Of a stretch of DNA of 64,000 nucleotides, positions 24,047 to 31,811 are shown piece by piece. A program made the position numbers and the translations under genes. The notes beneath the pieces were generated by a model, which ran no database searches, was not told the DNA's origin, and saw only the letters and a list, made by a program, of their open reading frames with translations. Position 1 is the stretch's first letter; each line of letters begins with the position of its first letter. The DNA is from Actinomycetospora sp. TBRC 11914 (lineage in GTDB: Bacteria > Actinomycetota > Actinomycetes > Mycobacteriales > Pseudonocardiaceae): positions 1-64,000 of the forward strand of contig NZ_JABBND010000017.1 in assembly GCF_012933465.1 (NCBI RefSeq), written 5' to 3'.

Positions 24047-24841
24047 TCAGGCCGTGATGAGGGTGCCGACGTGCTCGCCGGCGAGGGCACGGGTCAGCAG
24101 GCCGGGCCGCAGTCCGTTGACGACCTGGACCGTGCGGACGTGGCGGGCCGAGCGCATGAGCTCGAGGACGCCGCGCTCGACGACGAGGTCGGGCAGGTCG
24201 GCCCGGAGCAGCTCGTCGACGGTGATCCGGGGGATCAGTTCGGCCGACGGGTCGTTCTTCGGGTTCGCCGTGTAGAGGCCGTCCTCGTCCTTGACGTAGA
24301 TCATCCCGGCGCAGCCGTAGGTCTCGGCGACGAGGTAGCACCCGGCGTCGGTGCGGTAGGGCGGGATGACGCCCGCGTCGGGCACCCGCTGCCACATGTC
24401 GTAGGGCGGCATGCCGGCGAAGACGGCCGCGCGCACCTCGGAGAGGCGCAGCGGCAGCGACGCGAGCGCGTCCGGCTCGACCACGGGGATGCCGTGCTTG
24501 GCGAGCAGGTAGCCGAGCATCGTCGCGTTCTGCCCGGCGACCGAGGCGCCGAGGTCGGAGAGCACGCCGGTGGGCAGCCCGACGCCGGCCGCGGTCGCGT
24601 AGGCGTGGCGGGCGCGGGTCCCGCCCCCGGTGCCGATGAGCAGCCGGTGCGTCGCGGTCGCGGCGACGATCTCCTCCAGCAGGGGGAAGACCGCCTCCCG
24701 TCCCCGATCGATGAGACTCTGGCCACCCACCTTGACCACGGTCACGTCCGGGAGGATGCGCTCCTCGGGGGCCGCGGCCACGGCCGCCACCACGTCGGGA
24801 TCATCGAGTGAACCGCTCGTGAGCAGCGGCGCGAGGTCCAT
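24047..24841 (-). CDS. mosB: Molybdenum storage protein, beta subunit
   Basis: A 264-residue amino-acid-kinase-fold protein with close similarity by eye to MoSto beta: ILPDVTVVKVGGQSLIDRGR, LLIGTGGGTRARHAYATAAG, LGASVAGQNATMLGYLLAKH, GMPPYDMWQRVPDAGVIPPY, TDAGCYLVAETYGCAGMIYV, KDEDGLYTANPKN and QVVNGLRPGLLTRALAGEHV ending GTLITA. The last block is nearly diagnostic. It binds ATP and, with the alpha subunit, builds the cage that stores Mo or W as polyoxometalate. First gene of the mosB-mosA pair, starting at ATG 24841 and divergent from a DUF3040 membrane gene. A metal-responsive promoter was not recognised. Confidence 0.92.
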   Translation of the reverse strand: MDLAPLLTSGSLDDPDVVAAVAAAPEERILPDVTVVKVGGQSLIDRGREAVFPLLEEIVAATATHRLLIGTGGGTRARHAYATAAGVGLPTGVLSDLGASVAGQNATMLGYLLAKHGIPVVEPDALASLPLRLSEVRAAVFAGMPPYDMWQRVPDAGVIPPYRTDAGCYLVAETYGCAGMIYVKDEDGLYTANPKNDPSAELIPRITVDELLRADLPDLVVERGVLELMRSARHVRTVQVVNGLRPGLLTRALAGEHVGTLITA

Positions 24842-24931
24842 GTCCCCAGTGTGGCCGAACCCCCGGCGGTGCCCGCTTCACCGAGGGTGGCCGACCCCAC
24901 GGTGTGCACCGGGGGGTCCTGCGGTCACTCT

Positions 24932-25285
24932 GTGGAGGTGCAGCAGGGTGACCAGGCCGGCGACGACCCCACGGCGGAGAAGGACACGCGTCCCGAACGC
25001 TCCCCCATAGACCGGCGGTTCGCCGCGATCGTCGGCGCCCTGCGCGCCGCGGACCCGCGGTTCGCGCGGCGCGTCTCCGAGCCCCGTCGGCTGCGCAGCG
25101 GCTCGATCATGATGCTCACCGGGCTCGTCGCCACCGTGCTCGTCGGCATCCTGCCGCTCGCGGTGGGCATCCAGACCCAGGTCGCGGTGCTGCTGACGAT
25201 CGGCGCGATCGGGATCGCGTGCGCCCCGGTCGTCGTGCCGCCGCTGGTCGGCGTGCTGCTGCACCGCATGCGTCCGGCCTGGTAG
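24932..25285 (+). CDS. DUF3040-like small membrane protein
   Basis: A protein of ~117 residues: a charged N-terminus, then IDRRFAAIVGALRAADPRFARRV (the DUF3040 pattern of an acidic amphipathic helix with 'DPRF'), and two hydrophobic helices near residues 60-105. The family is common in actinomycetes and of unknown function. The frame is open from a GTG at 24851, only 10 bases from the mosB start, which leaves no room for promoters; I therefore prefer GTG 24932 or 24938, but the start is uncertain. It converges with the lipase gene four bases downstream. Confidence 0.65.
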   Translation: MEVQQGDQAGDDPTAEKDTRPERSPIDRRFAAIVGALRAADPRFARRVSEPRRLRSGSIMMLTGLVATVLVGILPLAVGIQTQVAVLLTIGAIGIACAPVVVPPLVGVLLHRMRPAW

Positions 25286-25289
25286 GCGC

Positions 25290-26168
25290 CTACCGGAGGG
25301 CCCCCTCGATCCACTCGAGCAGCTCGCCCTCGACCTCGTCGCGGTTCGTCTCGTTGAGGATCTCGTGGCGCCCGCCCGGCCACACCCGGAACGTGACGTC
25401 CTTGAGCCCCGCGCCGCGGTAGCGCTCGGAGAGGGCCTGGGCGACGACGACGGGCCCGCCCACCGGGTCGTGCTCGCCGACCGCGATGTACACCGGCAGG
25501 TCCGGGCGCATCGCCGCGAGCCGCTCCGGGTCGGCCACCGCCCGCCCGCCCGCGATCATCTCGGAGCCGCCGGCCGGGTCGAGCCCGAAGCCGCACCACG
25601 GGTCCGCCACGTAGGCGTCGACCTGGGCCTCGTCGCGGGAGAGCCAGTCGTAGTCGGTGCGCGCGGGGGCGAACGGCGCGTTGAAGGCGGACAGGTCGAT
25701 CGGGGCCGAGGTGTCGATGGCGCCCTCGATCTGGTCGAGCAGCGTCGTGCCGGTGAGCACGACCGCGTCGACGTCCTCGGAGTGGTCGAGCAGGTACTGC
25801 TGCGCGGCGAAGGAGCCCATGCTGTGCCCGAGCAGGACCAGCGGGACCCCCGGGACGTCCTGGCGGCCGAGCTCGACCAGCCGGCCGATGTCCCCGACGA
25901 GCTCGCCCCACCCGCCGGGTCCGAGCACGCCGGGCTCGGTCCCGTTCGCCTGCGCGGTGGCGCCGTGGCCGCGGTGGTCCTGGCCCTGCACGACGAAGCC
26001 CGCGGCGGTGAGCCGGTCGGCGAGGTGCCCGTAGCGCCGCACGTGCTCGCCCATCCCGTGCGTGAGCTGGACGACGCCCCGCGGATCGCCCGCGGGGAGC
26101 CAGCGGAACACCGCGACGGTGTGTCCCCCCGCGGAGGGCAGGTCGATACGGGTGGGCTCCGTCGGCAT
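25290..26168 (-). CDS. Alpha/beta hydrolase, monoacylglycerol lipase-like
   Basis: A 292-residue serine hydrolase of the Hydrolase_4 (monoglyceride lipase/lysophospholipase) type. LTHGMGEHVRRYGHLADRL is the N-terminal HGxGEH oxyanion motif, GHSMGSFAAQQYLL contains the nucleophile Ser, GEHDPVGGP the acid and GGRHEILNE the catalytic His. DHRGHGAT is also family-typical. It should split monoacylglycerols or lysophospholipids in the cytoplasm or at the membrane; no signal peptide is present. ATG 26168 is the start. It converges with the DUF3040 gene. Confidence 0.88.
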   Translation of the reverse strand: MPTEPTRIDLPSAGGHTVAVFRWLPAGDPRGVVQLTHGMGEHVRRYGHLADRLTAAGFVVQGQDHRGHGATAQANGTEPGVLGPGGWGELVGDIGRLVELGRQDVPGVPLVLLGHSMGSFAAQQYLLDHSEDVDAVVLTGTTLLDQIEGAIDTSAPIDLSAFNAPFAPARTDYDWLSRDEAQVDAYVADPWCGFGLDPAGGSEMIAGGRAVADPERLAAMRPDLPVYIAVGEHDPVGGPVVVAQALSERYRGAGLKDVTFRVWPGGRHEILNETNRDEVEGELLEWIEGALR

Positions 26169-26261
26169 CGGCGGCTCCTGACGCTCGCGTGGGTCGTCGC
26201 CCGGGACGGGCGGGAGGAGTCTGGCCCGCGCGCCCCGTCGTCGGGAAGACCCGCGAGTCGA

Positions 26262-26762
26262 TCAGGTGCCGTGCGGTCCGCGGCGCAGCCGCCGCCACCA
26301 CGGGCGACGCCCGGCGGGCGCCGGGGGCTCGGGACGCGGCGGCGCCGCGGCCAGGGCCTCCTCGCGCGCCGCCCGCCACCGGGCGACGACGGCGTCGGCC
26401 GAGGGCCGCCGGACCGGCACCCGGGGCCCGGACGGGACCCGGAGGAAGTCGACGACCCGGCGATCGAGCTCCGCGACGACCGCCCGCACCTCCGCCTCCG
26501 TGCGCAGCTCGCGCACGGCCGCGTCGAGACCCTCGATCTCCTTGCGCAGCCGCAGCGACGGGGGCAGCAGCGCGTCGGTCGGCACCCCCTCGGAGCGCAG
26601 CTTCGAGCGGATCCACCAGTTCTCGTCGCCGTGCGCGGGCAGCCTCAGCGGCTTCCCCGCCCCCGGCAGGTCGTCGAACTGTCCCGACTCGATCGCCGTG
26701 CGGATCTGCTCGTCGACGATCGACTCGTACCGCCTCCGGAAGGCCTCGCCGTCCCCGCGCAC
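26262..26762 (-). CDS. DUF1992 / DnaJ-homologue C28-like protein
   Basis: A 166-residue protein whose first half is the DUF1992 domain: YESIVDEQIRTAIESGQFDDLPGAGKPL, where FDDLPGxGKPL is the signature, followed by ENWWIRSKL. The second half is helical and charged and ends in a basic Arg/Pro tail. The domain is conserved from bacteria to the vertebrate DNAJC28, with no established biochemical activity that I know of. It starts with GTG at 26762. A 21-base-pair terminator lies between it and the upstream membrane protein gene, so it should have its own promoter or depend on readthrough. Confidence 0.8.
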   Translation of the reverse strand: MRGDGEAFRRRYESIVDEQIRTAIESGQFDDLPGAGKPLRLPAHGDENWWIRSKLRSEGVPTDALLPPSLRLRKEIEGLDAAVRELRTEAEVRAVVAELDRRVVDFLRVPSGPRVPVRRPSADAVVARWRAAREEALAAAPPRPEPPAPAGRRPWWRRLRRGPHGT

Positions 26763-26793
26763 ACCTCCACGGTGCCATCGACGGCGGGGCGCC

Positions 26794-26839
26794 GCCGTCG
26801 GTCCAGGGCGCGGCGCGGGCCGCGCCCTGGACCGACGGC
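26794..26839. terminator. Strong hairpin terminator
   Basis: Perfect 21-base arms (26794-26814 and 26819-26839) around a GCGG tetraloop, beginning eight bases past the stop of the membrane protein gene on the minus strand. It separates that gene from the DUF1992 gene. Confidence 0.85.
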
Positions 26840-26847
26840 CCGGCTCG

Positions 26848-27870
26848 TCAGTCCGCCTGCAGCACCACCGTCTGGACCGCCCACGGCGCCAGCGGCGCGC
26901 TCGGGGTCAGGCTGACCGGGGCCGCCGGGTCGTCGGAGAGCGCCGGCCGGGTGACCAGCGAGGTCGTGGCCTTGACGACATTGTCGACCTTGACCACCCA
27001 CGCGTCGGAGAGCGGCTCCGGCGGGGTCAGGTCGGCCACCCCGGTGCCGGCCACGAAGTAGAGGACCTGGGTGGAGTGGTCGTCGGGCGCGGGGACCGGG
27101 GTGATCGCGCCGCCGCTGCCGGTGGCCTCGCCCGGCGCGGTGACCGCGGCGACGTGCGACCACGCGCCGACGCCGCCCAGCAGCGTGGCCGGGGTGTCGA
27201 CGGTGAAGGTGGCGGGCCCGCTCGCGTCGGTCGCCGTCGACGTGAACAGCGAGACCGAGCCGGTGCCGCCGGGCAGCGTCGTCGTCCGCAGCACCGTCCA
27301 GCCCGCCGACGGGTGGATCTCGCCGGCGCCGGAGCGGAACACCTGCGCGACGAGCACGTCGCCGCTCTTCGCGCCGCCGGGCACGTCGAGGCGCAGCGTG
27401 GTGGCGTTGTCGGCGCTGGTGTAGGAGATGGCCCGCGAGAGCGGGAGGTAGGGCACCGTCGTCCCGGCGACGACCCCGAGGACGAGCGCGACGGCGGCCA
27501 CCACGGCCGCGATGCCCCACAGCGCCGTCGGGGTGGGCGCCGAGCGCGCGGCCGCGACGCCGACGACGACGAGCAGCCCGCCGACGCCGACCAGCAGGCC
27601 CAGCAGCGGGGCGCTCGAGGCGGTGCGGTACCCGCGGACGCCGAGCTCGACGATGGCGAGGGCGATGCCGGCGAGCGCGATCAGGGCCCCGAGGGCGACC
27701 ACGACGCGCTGCACCGCGGGGGTGAGGCTCAACGTGGCGACGGCGGCCGCGGTGGCGACGACGAGCACGGCGGCGGCCGCCCACGCGATCGGGCTGGCCA
27801 GCGCCCCCGCGGACACCACGGCCAGCACCGCGACCACGACGGCCGCGATCATGGCGACGGTCTTGCGCAC
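26848..27870 (-). CDS. Membrane protein with large extracytoplasmic domain, unknown function
   Basis: A 340-residue protein: four hydrophobic helices in residues 5-145 (MIAAVVVAVLAVVSAGALAS, then three more), followed by ~190 residues of Ser/Thr/Gly-rich beta-type sequence without Cys (DNATTLRLDVPGGAKSGDVL...) that is probably outside the cell. I recognise no catalytic motif or named family. ATG 27870 is the natural start. It is followed by a perfect terminator and preceded by a 425-base region shared with the divergent resolvase-like gene. Confidence 0.7.
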   Translation of the reverse strand: MRKTVAMIAAVVVAVLAVVSAGALASPIAWAAAAVLVVATAAAVATLSLTPAVQRVVVALGALIALAGIALAIVELGVRGYRTASSAPLLGLLVGVGGLLVVVGVAAARSAPTPTALWGIAAVVAAVALVLGVVAGTTVPYLPLSRAISYTSADNATTLRLDVPGGAKSGDVLVAQVFRSGAGEIHPSAGWTVLRTTTLPGGTGSVSLFTSTATDASGPATFTVDTPATLLGGVGAWSHVAAVTAPGEATGSGGAITPVPAPDDHSTQVLYFVAGTGVADLTPPEPLSDAWVVKVDNVVKATTSLVTRPALSDDPAAPVSLTPSAPLAPWAVQTVVLQAD

Positions 27871-28295
27871 GTCGACCTCTCCTCTCTCCGGGCCGGGTGG
27901 CCCTGCTCCGTCCGGCCGAGTGCAGGGTGCACCCGGTATCCGGTCCGAGGAGTGTCGTCGCGCGACGCTCCACCGTTTCGGACGTTCGGGTCACCCGCTC
28001 GGACGGTAGGTGAGGTCACGTTCTCATCACGATGTGACGGGTGGGCGTCCGACCCGACCGTGAGCGCACGCGACCGGCCGGGACGGCGTCGCGGCGACCC
28101 GCCGGCCGCGGGACCAGCGGCGACGCCGGATCTCCGCTGCGGACCGGGATCGCGGCGCCACCGTCGGTACACCTTTCCGGACGCTGATCGAGGTGACAGT
28201 CGGCACCCGGTTAACCGGTTACACGGCTCGAGGTCGTCTCGATGCCACTCCCGAGGGACGTGACGGGGTCGTCCCGGTGACAGGGGGTAGGGAAG
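27871..28295. other. Divergent intergenic region
   Basis: 425 bases without a convincing gene, between the membrane protein (minus) and the resolvase-like gene (plus). It holds GTCAC and GTGAC half-sites around 28015-28040 and a 12-base perfect palindrome at 28207-28218. Promoters for both genes must lie here; I cannot place -10/-35 boxes with confidence. Confidence 0.5.
28207..28218. promoter_or_regulatory. Palindrome upstream of the resolvase-like gene
   Basis: CCGGTTAACCGG is a perfect 12-base palindrome, AT-containing in otherwise GC-only surroundings, 78 bases before the GTG start at 28296. It is a candidate operator, possibly for the adjacent recombinase-like protein itself. Confidence 0.35.
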
Positions 28296-28853
28296 GTGCT
28301 GCGGGGATACGCGAGGGTCGCGCTCCACGGCGGGGACGCGTCGGACCAGGTCGCCCGCCTGCACGAGGCGGGCGTGGAGCCCGCCCAGGTGTGGGTGGAC
28401 CACTCCAACGGGACACGCGCGCCGCGCCCGGAGCTCGAGGCGGTGCTGGCCGGGCTGGGCTCCGGGGACGTGCTCGTCGTGACCGCGCTGGACCGGCTGG
28501 CGTCGTCGGTGCTGCACCTCGTGACCGTCGGGGTGCGGCTCCGGGCCGCCGGTGCCGATCTGTGGTCGCTCGACGAGGGCGTCGACACCCGGGCGCCGGG
28601 CGGGGAGGGGCTGCTCCCGGCGCTGGAGGTGCTCGCGGGGCTGCAGCGCACCCTCACCTCGAGCAGCACGCGGGCGGGTCTGGACGCCGCCCGCTCCCGC
28701 GGCCGGCGGGGTGGCCGGCCCCCGCGCCTCGGCCCGGACGCCTCCGCCGAGGCGCGGCGCCTCTACGACGAGGGCCGGTCGGTCACCGAGATCGCCGAGC
28801 GCCTCGGGGTGCCGCGCACCACCCTCTACGGGCACCTGCACCGGCCGTCCTGA
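28296..28853 (+). CDS. Resolvase/invertase-family protein lacking catalytic residues
   Basis: A 185-residue protein with the serine-recombinase N-terminal fold (LRGYARVALHGG...DVLVVTALDRLASSV) and a C-terminal Hin-type helix-turn-helix (SAEARRLYDEGRSVTEIAERLGVPRTTLYGHL). In active resolvases the segment reads GYARVS with the nucleophile Ser; here residue 9 is Ala. The DRLxR motif is D66-R67-L-A-S70, so the second catalytic Arg is also missing. Recombination activity is therefore unlikely, and a DNA-binding or regulatory role is more probable. No inverted repeats or transposase accompany it. The start is GTG 28296 after GTAGGGAA. CtaG follows 43 bases later. Confidence 0.85.
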   Translation: MLRGYARVALHGGDASDQVARLHEAGVEPAQVWVDHSNGTRAPRPELEAVLAGLGSGDVLVVTALDRLASSVLHLVTVGVRLRAAGADLWSLDEGVDTRAPGGEGLLPALEVLAGLQRTLTSSSTRAGLDAARSRGRRGGRPPRLGPDASAEARRLYDEGRSVTEIAERLGVPRTTLYGHLHRPS

Positions 28854-28896
28854 CCGCCCTACCCCGGCTTCACGGTCCGGGGTCTGGGGTGGCGCG

Positions 28897-29934
28897 GTGC
28901 CGGCCCTCCACGTGCTCGCCGCCGCCGTCCCGGGCGCCGGGCTGCCACCGCTGACCCCGGGCCGCGTCCTCACCACCTGGACCGCCCGCCCCGCCGTCCT
29001 CGCCGGCGTCGCGGTGCTCGCGGGCGGCTACCTCGCGGGCGTGCGCCGGGCCCGCGTCGTGGGGCTCGCCTGGTCGGCCCGGCGCACCGTCGCGTTCCTC
29101 GCCGGGGTCGTGCTGCTGGCGCTGATCGGCGCGTCGGTCGTGGCGGTGTACGACGACACGCTCTTCTGGGCCCGCGCGCTGCAGGGGGTGGTGCTGCTGG
29201 TCGTCGCCCCGATGCTCCTCGCGGCCGGGGCGCCGCTGACCCTCGCGCGCGACACCCTGCCCCCGGGCGCGGTCGGCCGGCTCGGGCGGATCCGCCGCTC
29301 GGGCGTCGCGCGGGCGGTCGGCTCGCCGGGTATCGCGACGATCGCGCTGATCGCGCCGCCGTTCCTGCTCTACCTCACCGGGCTCTACCCGCTGGAGCTG
29401 CGCAGCGGCGTGGTCAGCGGGCTGGTGTCGCTCGGGCTGCTGGCCGCGGGCCTGCTCTACGTCGTCAGCCGGCTGCAGATCGACCCGGTGCCCCGCGAGA
29501 CGAACCACGGCCTGACCCTCGGGATCGCGATCGCGGAGGTCGTGGCCGACGGCGTGCTGGGGCTCGTGCTCTGGATGGGGCCGCTGCTGGCCGTCGGCCA
29601 CTACGCCGCGGTGGACCGCACCTGGGGTCCCGACCTGCGCGACGACCAGGCGATCGGCGCCGGGGTGTGGTGGATCGGCGGCGACCTCGCCGGGCTGCCG
29701 TTCCTCGGGGCGATCGCGGTGCGCTTCGCGGCCGCCGACGCCCGCGAGGCCCGGCGCGTCGACGCCGAGCTCGACGCCGCGGAGGAGGCGGCGGCCGCGG
29801 CGCGGGTCCGGGCGGTCGACGGTGGGGACGGCGAACCCGGGGAAGGCGGGGGCGGGGACGGTGCGGACGGCGGGCGGCCGCGGCTCTGGTGGGAGGACGA
29901 CCCCCGCTTCGCCGACCGGTTCCGCCGCCGCTGA
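28897..29934 (+). CDS. ctaG: Cytochrome c oxidase assembly protein, CtaG/Caa3 family
   Basis: A 345-residue membrane protein with about eight hydrophobic helices and an acidic/Gly-rich C-terminal tail ending WWEDDPRFADRFRRR. The blocks ALQGVVLLVVAPMLLAAGAPLTLA and PPFLLYLTGLYP match the Caa3_CtaG family, which helps insert copper into cytochrome c oxidase. The His residues usual in many family members (HMxxHM) are absent here: helix 4 reads VAPMLLAAGAP, so metal handling may differ. The GTG at 28897 has GGGGTGG upstream; the longer frame is not coding-like. A second CtaG domain is encoded at 55706-57691. Confidence 0.78.
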   Translation: MPALHVLAAAVPGAGLPPLTPGRVLTTWTARPAVLAGVAVLAGGYLAGVRRARVVGLAWSARRTVAFLAGVVLLALIGASVVAVYDDTLFWARALQGVVLLVVAPMLLAAGAPLTLARDTLPPGAVGRLGRIRRSGVARAVGSPGIATIALIAPPFLLYLTGLYPLELRSGVVSGLVSLGLLAAGLLYVVSRLQIDPVPRETNHGLTLGIAIAEVVADGVLGLVLWMGPLLAVGHYAAVDRTWGPDLRDDQAIGAGVWWIGGDLAGLPFLGAIAVRFAAADAREARRVDAELDAAEEAAAAARVRAVDGGDGEPGEGGGGDGADGGRPRLWWEDDPRFADRFRRR

Positions 29935-30030
29935 CGCGGGAGCGCGTTCGTCCGGTTGCGGCGTGCTCGTGCCGGGGCACGCAGTCCGCGGGTGCCCGGC
30001 CGGACCGCCCGCCGGTGCCAGGCTCGAGGG

Positions 30031-31260
30031 GTGACGACGGCCCCGACCGCGAGCCCGATCGCCCGGCAGGTGATCGCGGCGCGCCGGGCCGTGGCGGCGA
30101 CGCTGCGCCGGCCGCTGGCGTCCTGGTACCTCGTCGTCGGCCTCACGGTCGTCCTCGCCGGCCTCGGGCTGGTGATGGTCCTCTCGGCGTCGTCGATCGA
30201 CTCGCTGCGCAGCACCGGAAGCCCCTACGGCGTGTTCCTCCACCAGCTCGTCTACTGCGCCGTCGGCGGGGTGGCGTTCGTGCTGGTGGGACGGGTGCCG
30301 GTGGCACGGTGGCGGGCGGCGAGCCCGTGGCTGCACGGCCTGTCGCTGCTGGCGCTCGCCGCCGTGCTCGTGCCCGGCCTGGGGTCGGCGGTGGCCGGGG
30401 CGCAGAAGTGGTTCGTCGTCGCCGGGCTCTCGCTGCAGCCCAGCGAGCCGGCCAAGCTGACCCTCGTCCTGTGGGGCGCGCACGTGCTCCTCGCGCGGCG
30501 CGGGCCCGGCTCCGGGCGCCGGGGGTGGGGCTGGCAGGCGCTGCTCCCGGTGGTGCCGGTCGCGCTGCTCACCGCGGGCCTCGTCGTCGTCGAGCCGGAC
30601 CTCGGATCCGCGCTCGGCATCGTCGTCGTGCTCTTCGCCCTGCTGTGGTTCGCCGGCGTGCCCGGCCGGCTGCTGGGGCTGCTCGGCGGCGGGGCGCTCG
30701 GCGCCGTCGCCGTGCTGGCGGTGACGGCGAGCTACCGGCTGGCGCGCCTGACGTCGTTCCTGGGCGGCGGCGGGGACGACTCCCTCGGCGCCGGCTACCA
30801 GTCCCAGCAGGCGCTGTACTCGCTCGCCGACGGCGGGCTGCTCGGCGACGGGCTCGGGCAGGGCGCGGCGCAGTGGAGCTACCTGCCCAACGCGTCGAAC
30901 GACTTCGTCTTCGCGATCCTCGGCGAGGAGCTGGGCCTCGTCGGGTCCGTCGCCGTGCTCGGCCTGTTCGCCCTGCTCGGCTGGGTCGGCCTGCGCATCG
31001 CCGCGCGCACCGTCGACCCCTGGAACCGGGTCGTCGTCGCCACCCTGACCGTGTGGCTCGTCGCGCAGGCCGTCATCAACATCGGCTACGTGCTCGGCCT
31101 GCTGCCGGTCACCGGGATCACGCTCCCGCTGATCTCCGCCGGCGGCAGCTCGGTGATCGTCAGCATGGTCTCCCTGGGACTGCTCGCCGCCGCCGCCCGC
31201 GACGAGCCCGAGGCCCGCGTCGCGCTCGGGCGCGGCGCTAGGGTCGACCGGGCCCCGTGA
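30031..31260 (+). CDS. FtsW/RodA/SpoVE-family lipid II polymerase
   Basis: A 409-residue SEDS protein with ten hydrophobic helices. The signatures are VMVLSASSIDS after helix 1, QKWFVVAGLSLQPSEPAKL, VVVEPDLGSALGIVVV (the essential Asp of SEDS glycosyltransferases), YQSQQALYSLADGGLLGDGLG and GLLPVTGITLPLISAGGSS. SEDS proteins polymerise lipid II into glycan strands, paired with a class B PBP. Septal FtsW motifs dominate, but it lies outside any division cluster and without a PBP partner, so it may be a second copy. The GTG at 30031 has GAGGGG unusually close; the frame starts at 29956. Confidence 0.85.
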   Translation: MTTAPTASPIARQVIAARRAVAATLRRPLASWYLVVGLTVVLAGLGLVMVLSASSIDSLRSTGSPYGVFLHQLVYCAVGGVAFVLVGRVPVARWRAASPWLHGLSLLALAAVLVPGLGSAVAGAQKWFVVAGLSLQPSEPAKLTLVLWGAHVLLARRGPGSGRRGWGWQALLPVVPVALLTAGLVVVEPDLGSALGIVVVLFALLWFAGVPGRLLGLLGGGALGAVAVLAVTASYRLARLTSFLGGGGDDSLGAGYQSQQALYSLADGGLLGDGLGQGAAQWSYLPNASNDFVFAILGEELGLVGSVAVLGLFALLGWVGLRIAARTVDPWNRVVVATLTVWLVAQAVINIGYVLGLLPVTGITLPLISAGGSSVIVSMVSLGLLAAAARDEPEARVALGRGARVDRAP

Positions 31261-31285
31261 TCACGGGGCGGTCGAGGAGCGGAGG

Positions 31286-31747
31286 GTGGACGTGGACGTC
31301 CTGGCCGGAGCGGACGCGGTGTACCAGGCCAAGGGGCGCGAGCTCGGGCCCGGCGAGTGGTTCACGATCGACCAGCAGCGGGTCGACGGCTTCGCCGACG
31401 TCACCGAGGACCACCAGTGGATCCACATCGACCCGGAGCGCGCGAAGGCCGGCCCCTTCGGCGGCCCGATCGCGCACGGCTTCCTGACGCTCTCGCTGGT
31501 GCCCTACCTCGCCAACTCGGCCCGCTCGTTCGAGGGCGTGACGATGGGCGTGAACTACGGGCTCAACAAGGTCCGCTTCCCCAAGCCGGTGCGCGTGGGG
31601 GACCGGGTGCGGGCGCGGGTGGTCATCGTCGACGTCACCGACCTGCCCGACGGCGGGCTGCAGATCGTCTCCCGGATCACGGTCGACATCGACGGCGACG
31701 AGAAGCCCGCCTGCGTCGCCGACATGGTCTCCCGGACGTACTTCTGA
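31286..31747 (+). CDS. MaoC-type (R)-specific enoyl-CoA hydratase
   Basis: A 153-residue hot-dog-fold protein with the hydratase motif: FADVTEDHQWIHIDPERAKAGPFGGPIAHGFLTLSL holds the catalytic Asp-x4-His (D42 and H47) and the loop that follows. It should add water to trans-2-enoyl-CoA to give (R)-3-hydroxyacyl-CoA, in fatty acid degradation or polyketide/lipid supply. The length is normal for a single-domain MaoC. The start is GTG 31286 after GGAGCGGAGG. Acyl-CoA dehydrogenase and SDR genes lie within 4 kb. A family B hairpin follows its stop. Confidence 0.88.
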   Translation: MDVDVLAGADAVYQAKGRELGPGEWFTIDQQRVDGFADVTEDHQWIHIDPERAKAGPFGGPIAHGFLTLSLVPYLANSARSFEGVTMGVNYGLNKVRFPKPVRVGDRVRARVVIVDVTDLPDGGLQIVSRITVDIDGDEKPACVADMVSRTYF

Positions 31748-31748
31748 C

Positions 31749-31788
31749 GTGGACGGACGTGGTCGTCGGAGCGACCACATCCGTTCAC
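31749..31788. terminator. Hairpin terminator, repeat family B copy 2
   Basis: A 40-base inverted repeat identical to 4990-5029 except at three positions; arms 31749-31765 and 31772-31788 pair with one G-T wobble and one C-A mismatch. It begins two bases after the MaoC stop codon and ends 23 bases before the LLM monooxygenase start. Confidence 0.8.
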
Positions 31789-31811
31789 ATGCGACCGGAG
31801 GGAGCTCGCGC

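Noticed and set aside
28296-28853. Active mobile element around the resolvase-like gene
   Set aside because: No transposase, terminal inverted repeats or res-type sites were seen next to it, and its catalytic residues are missing.
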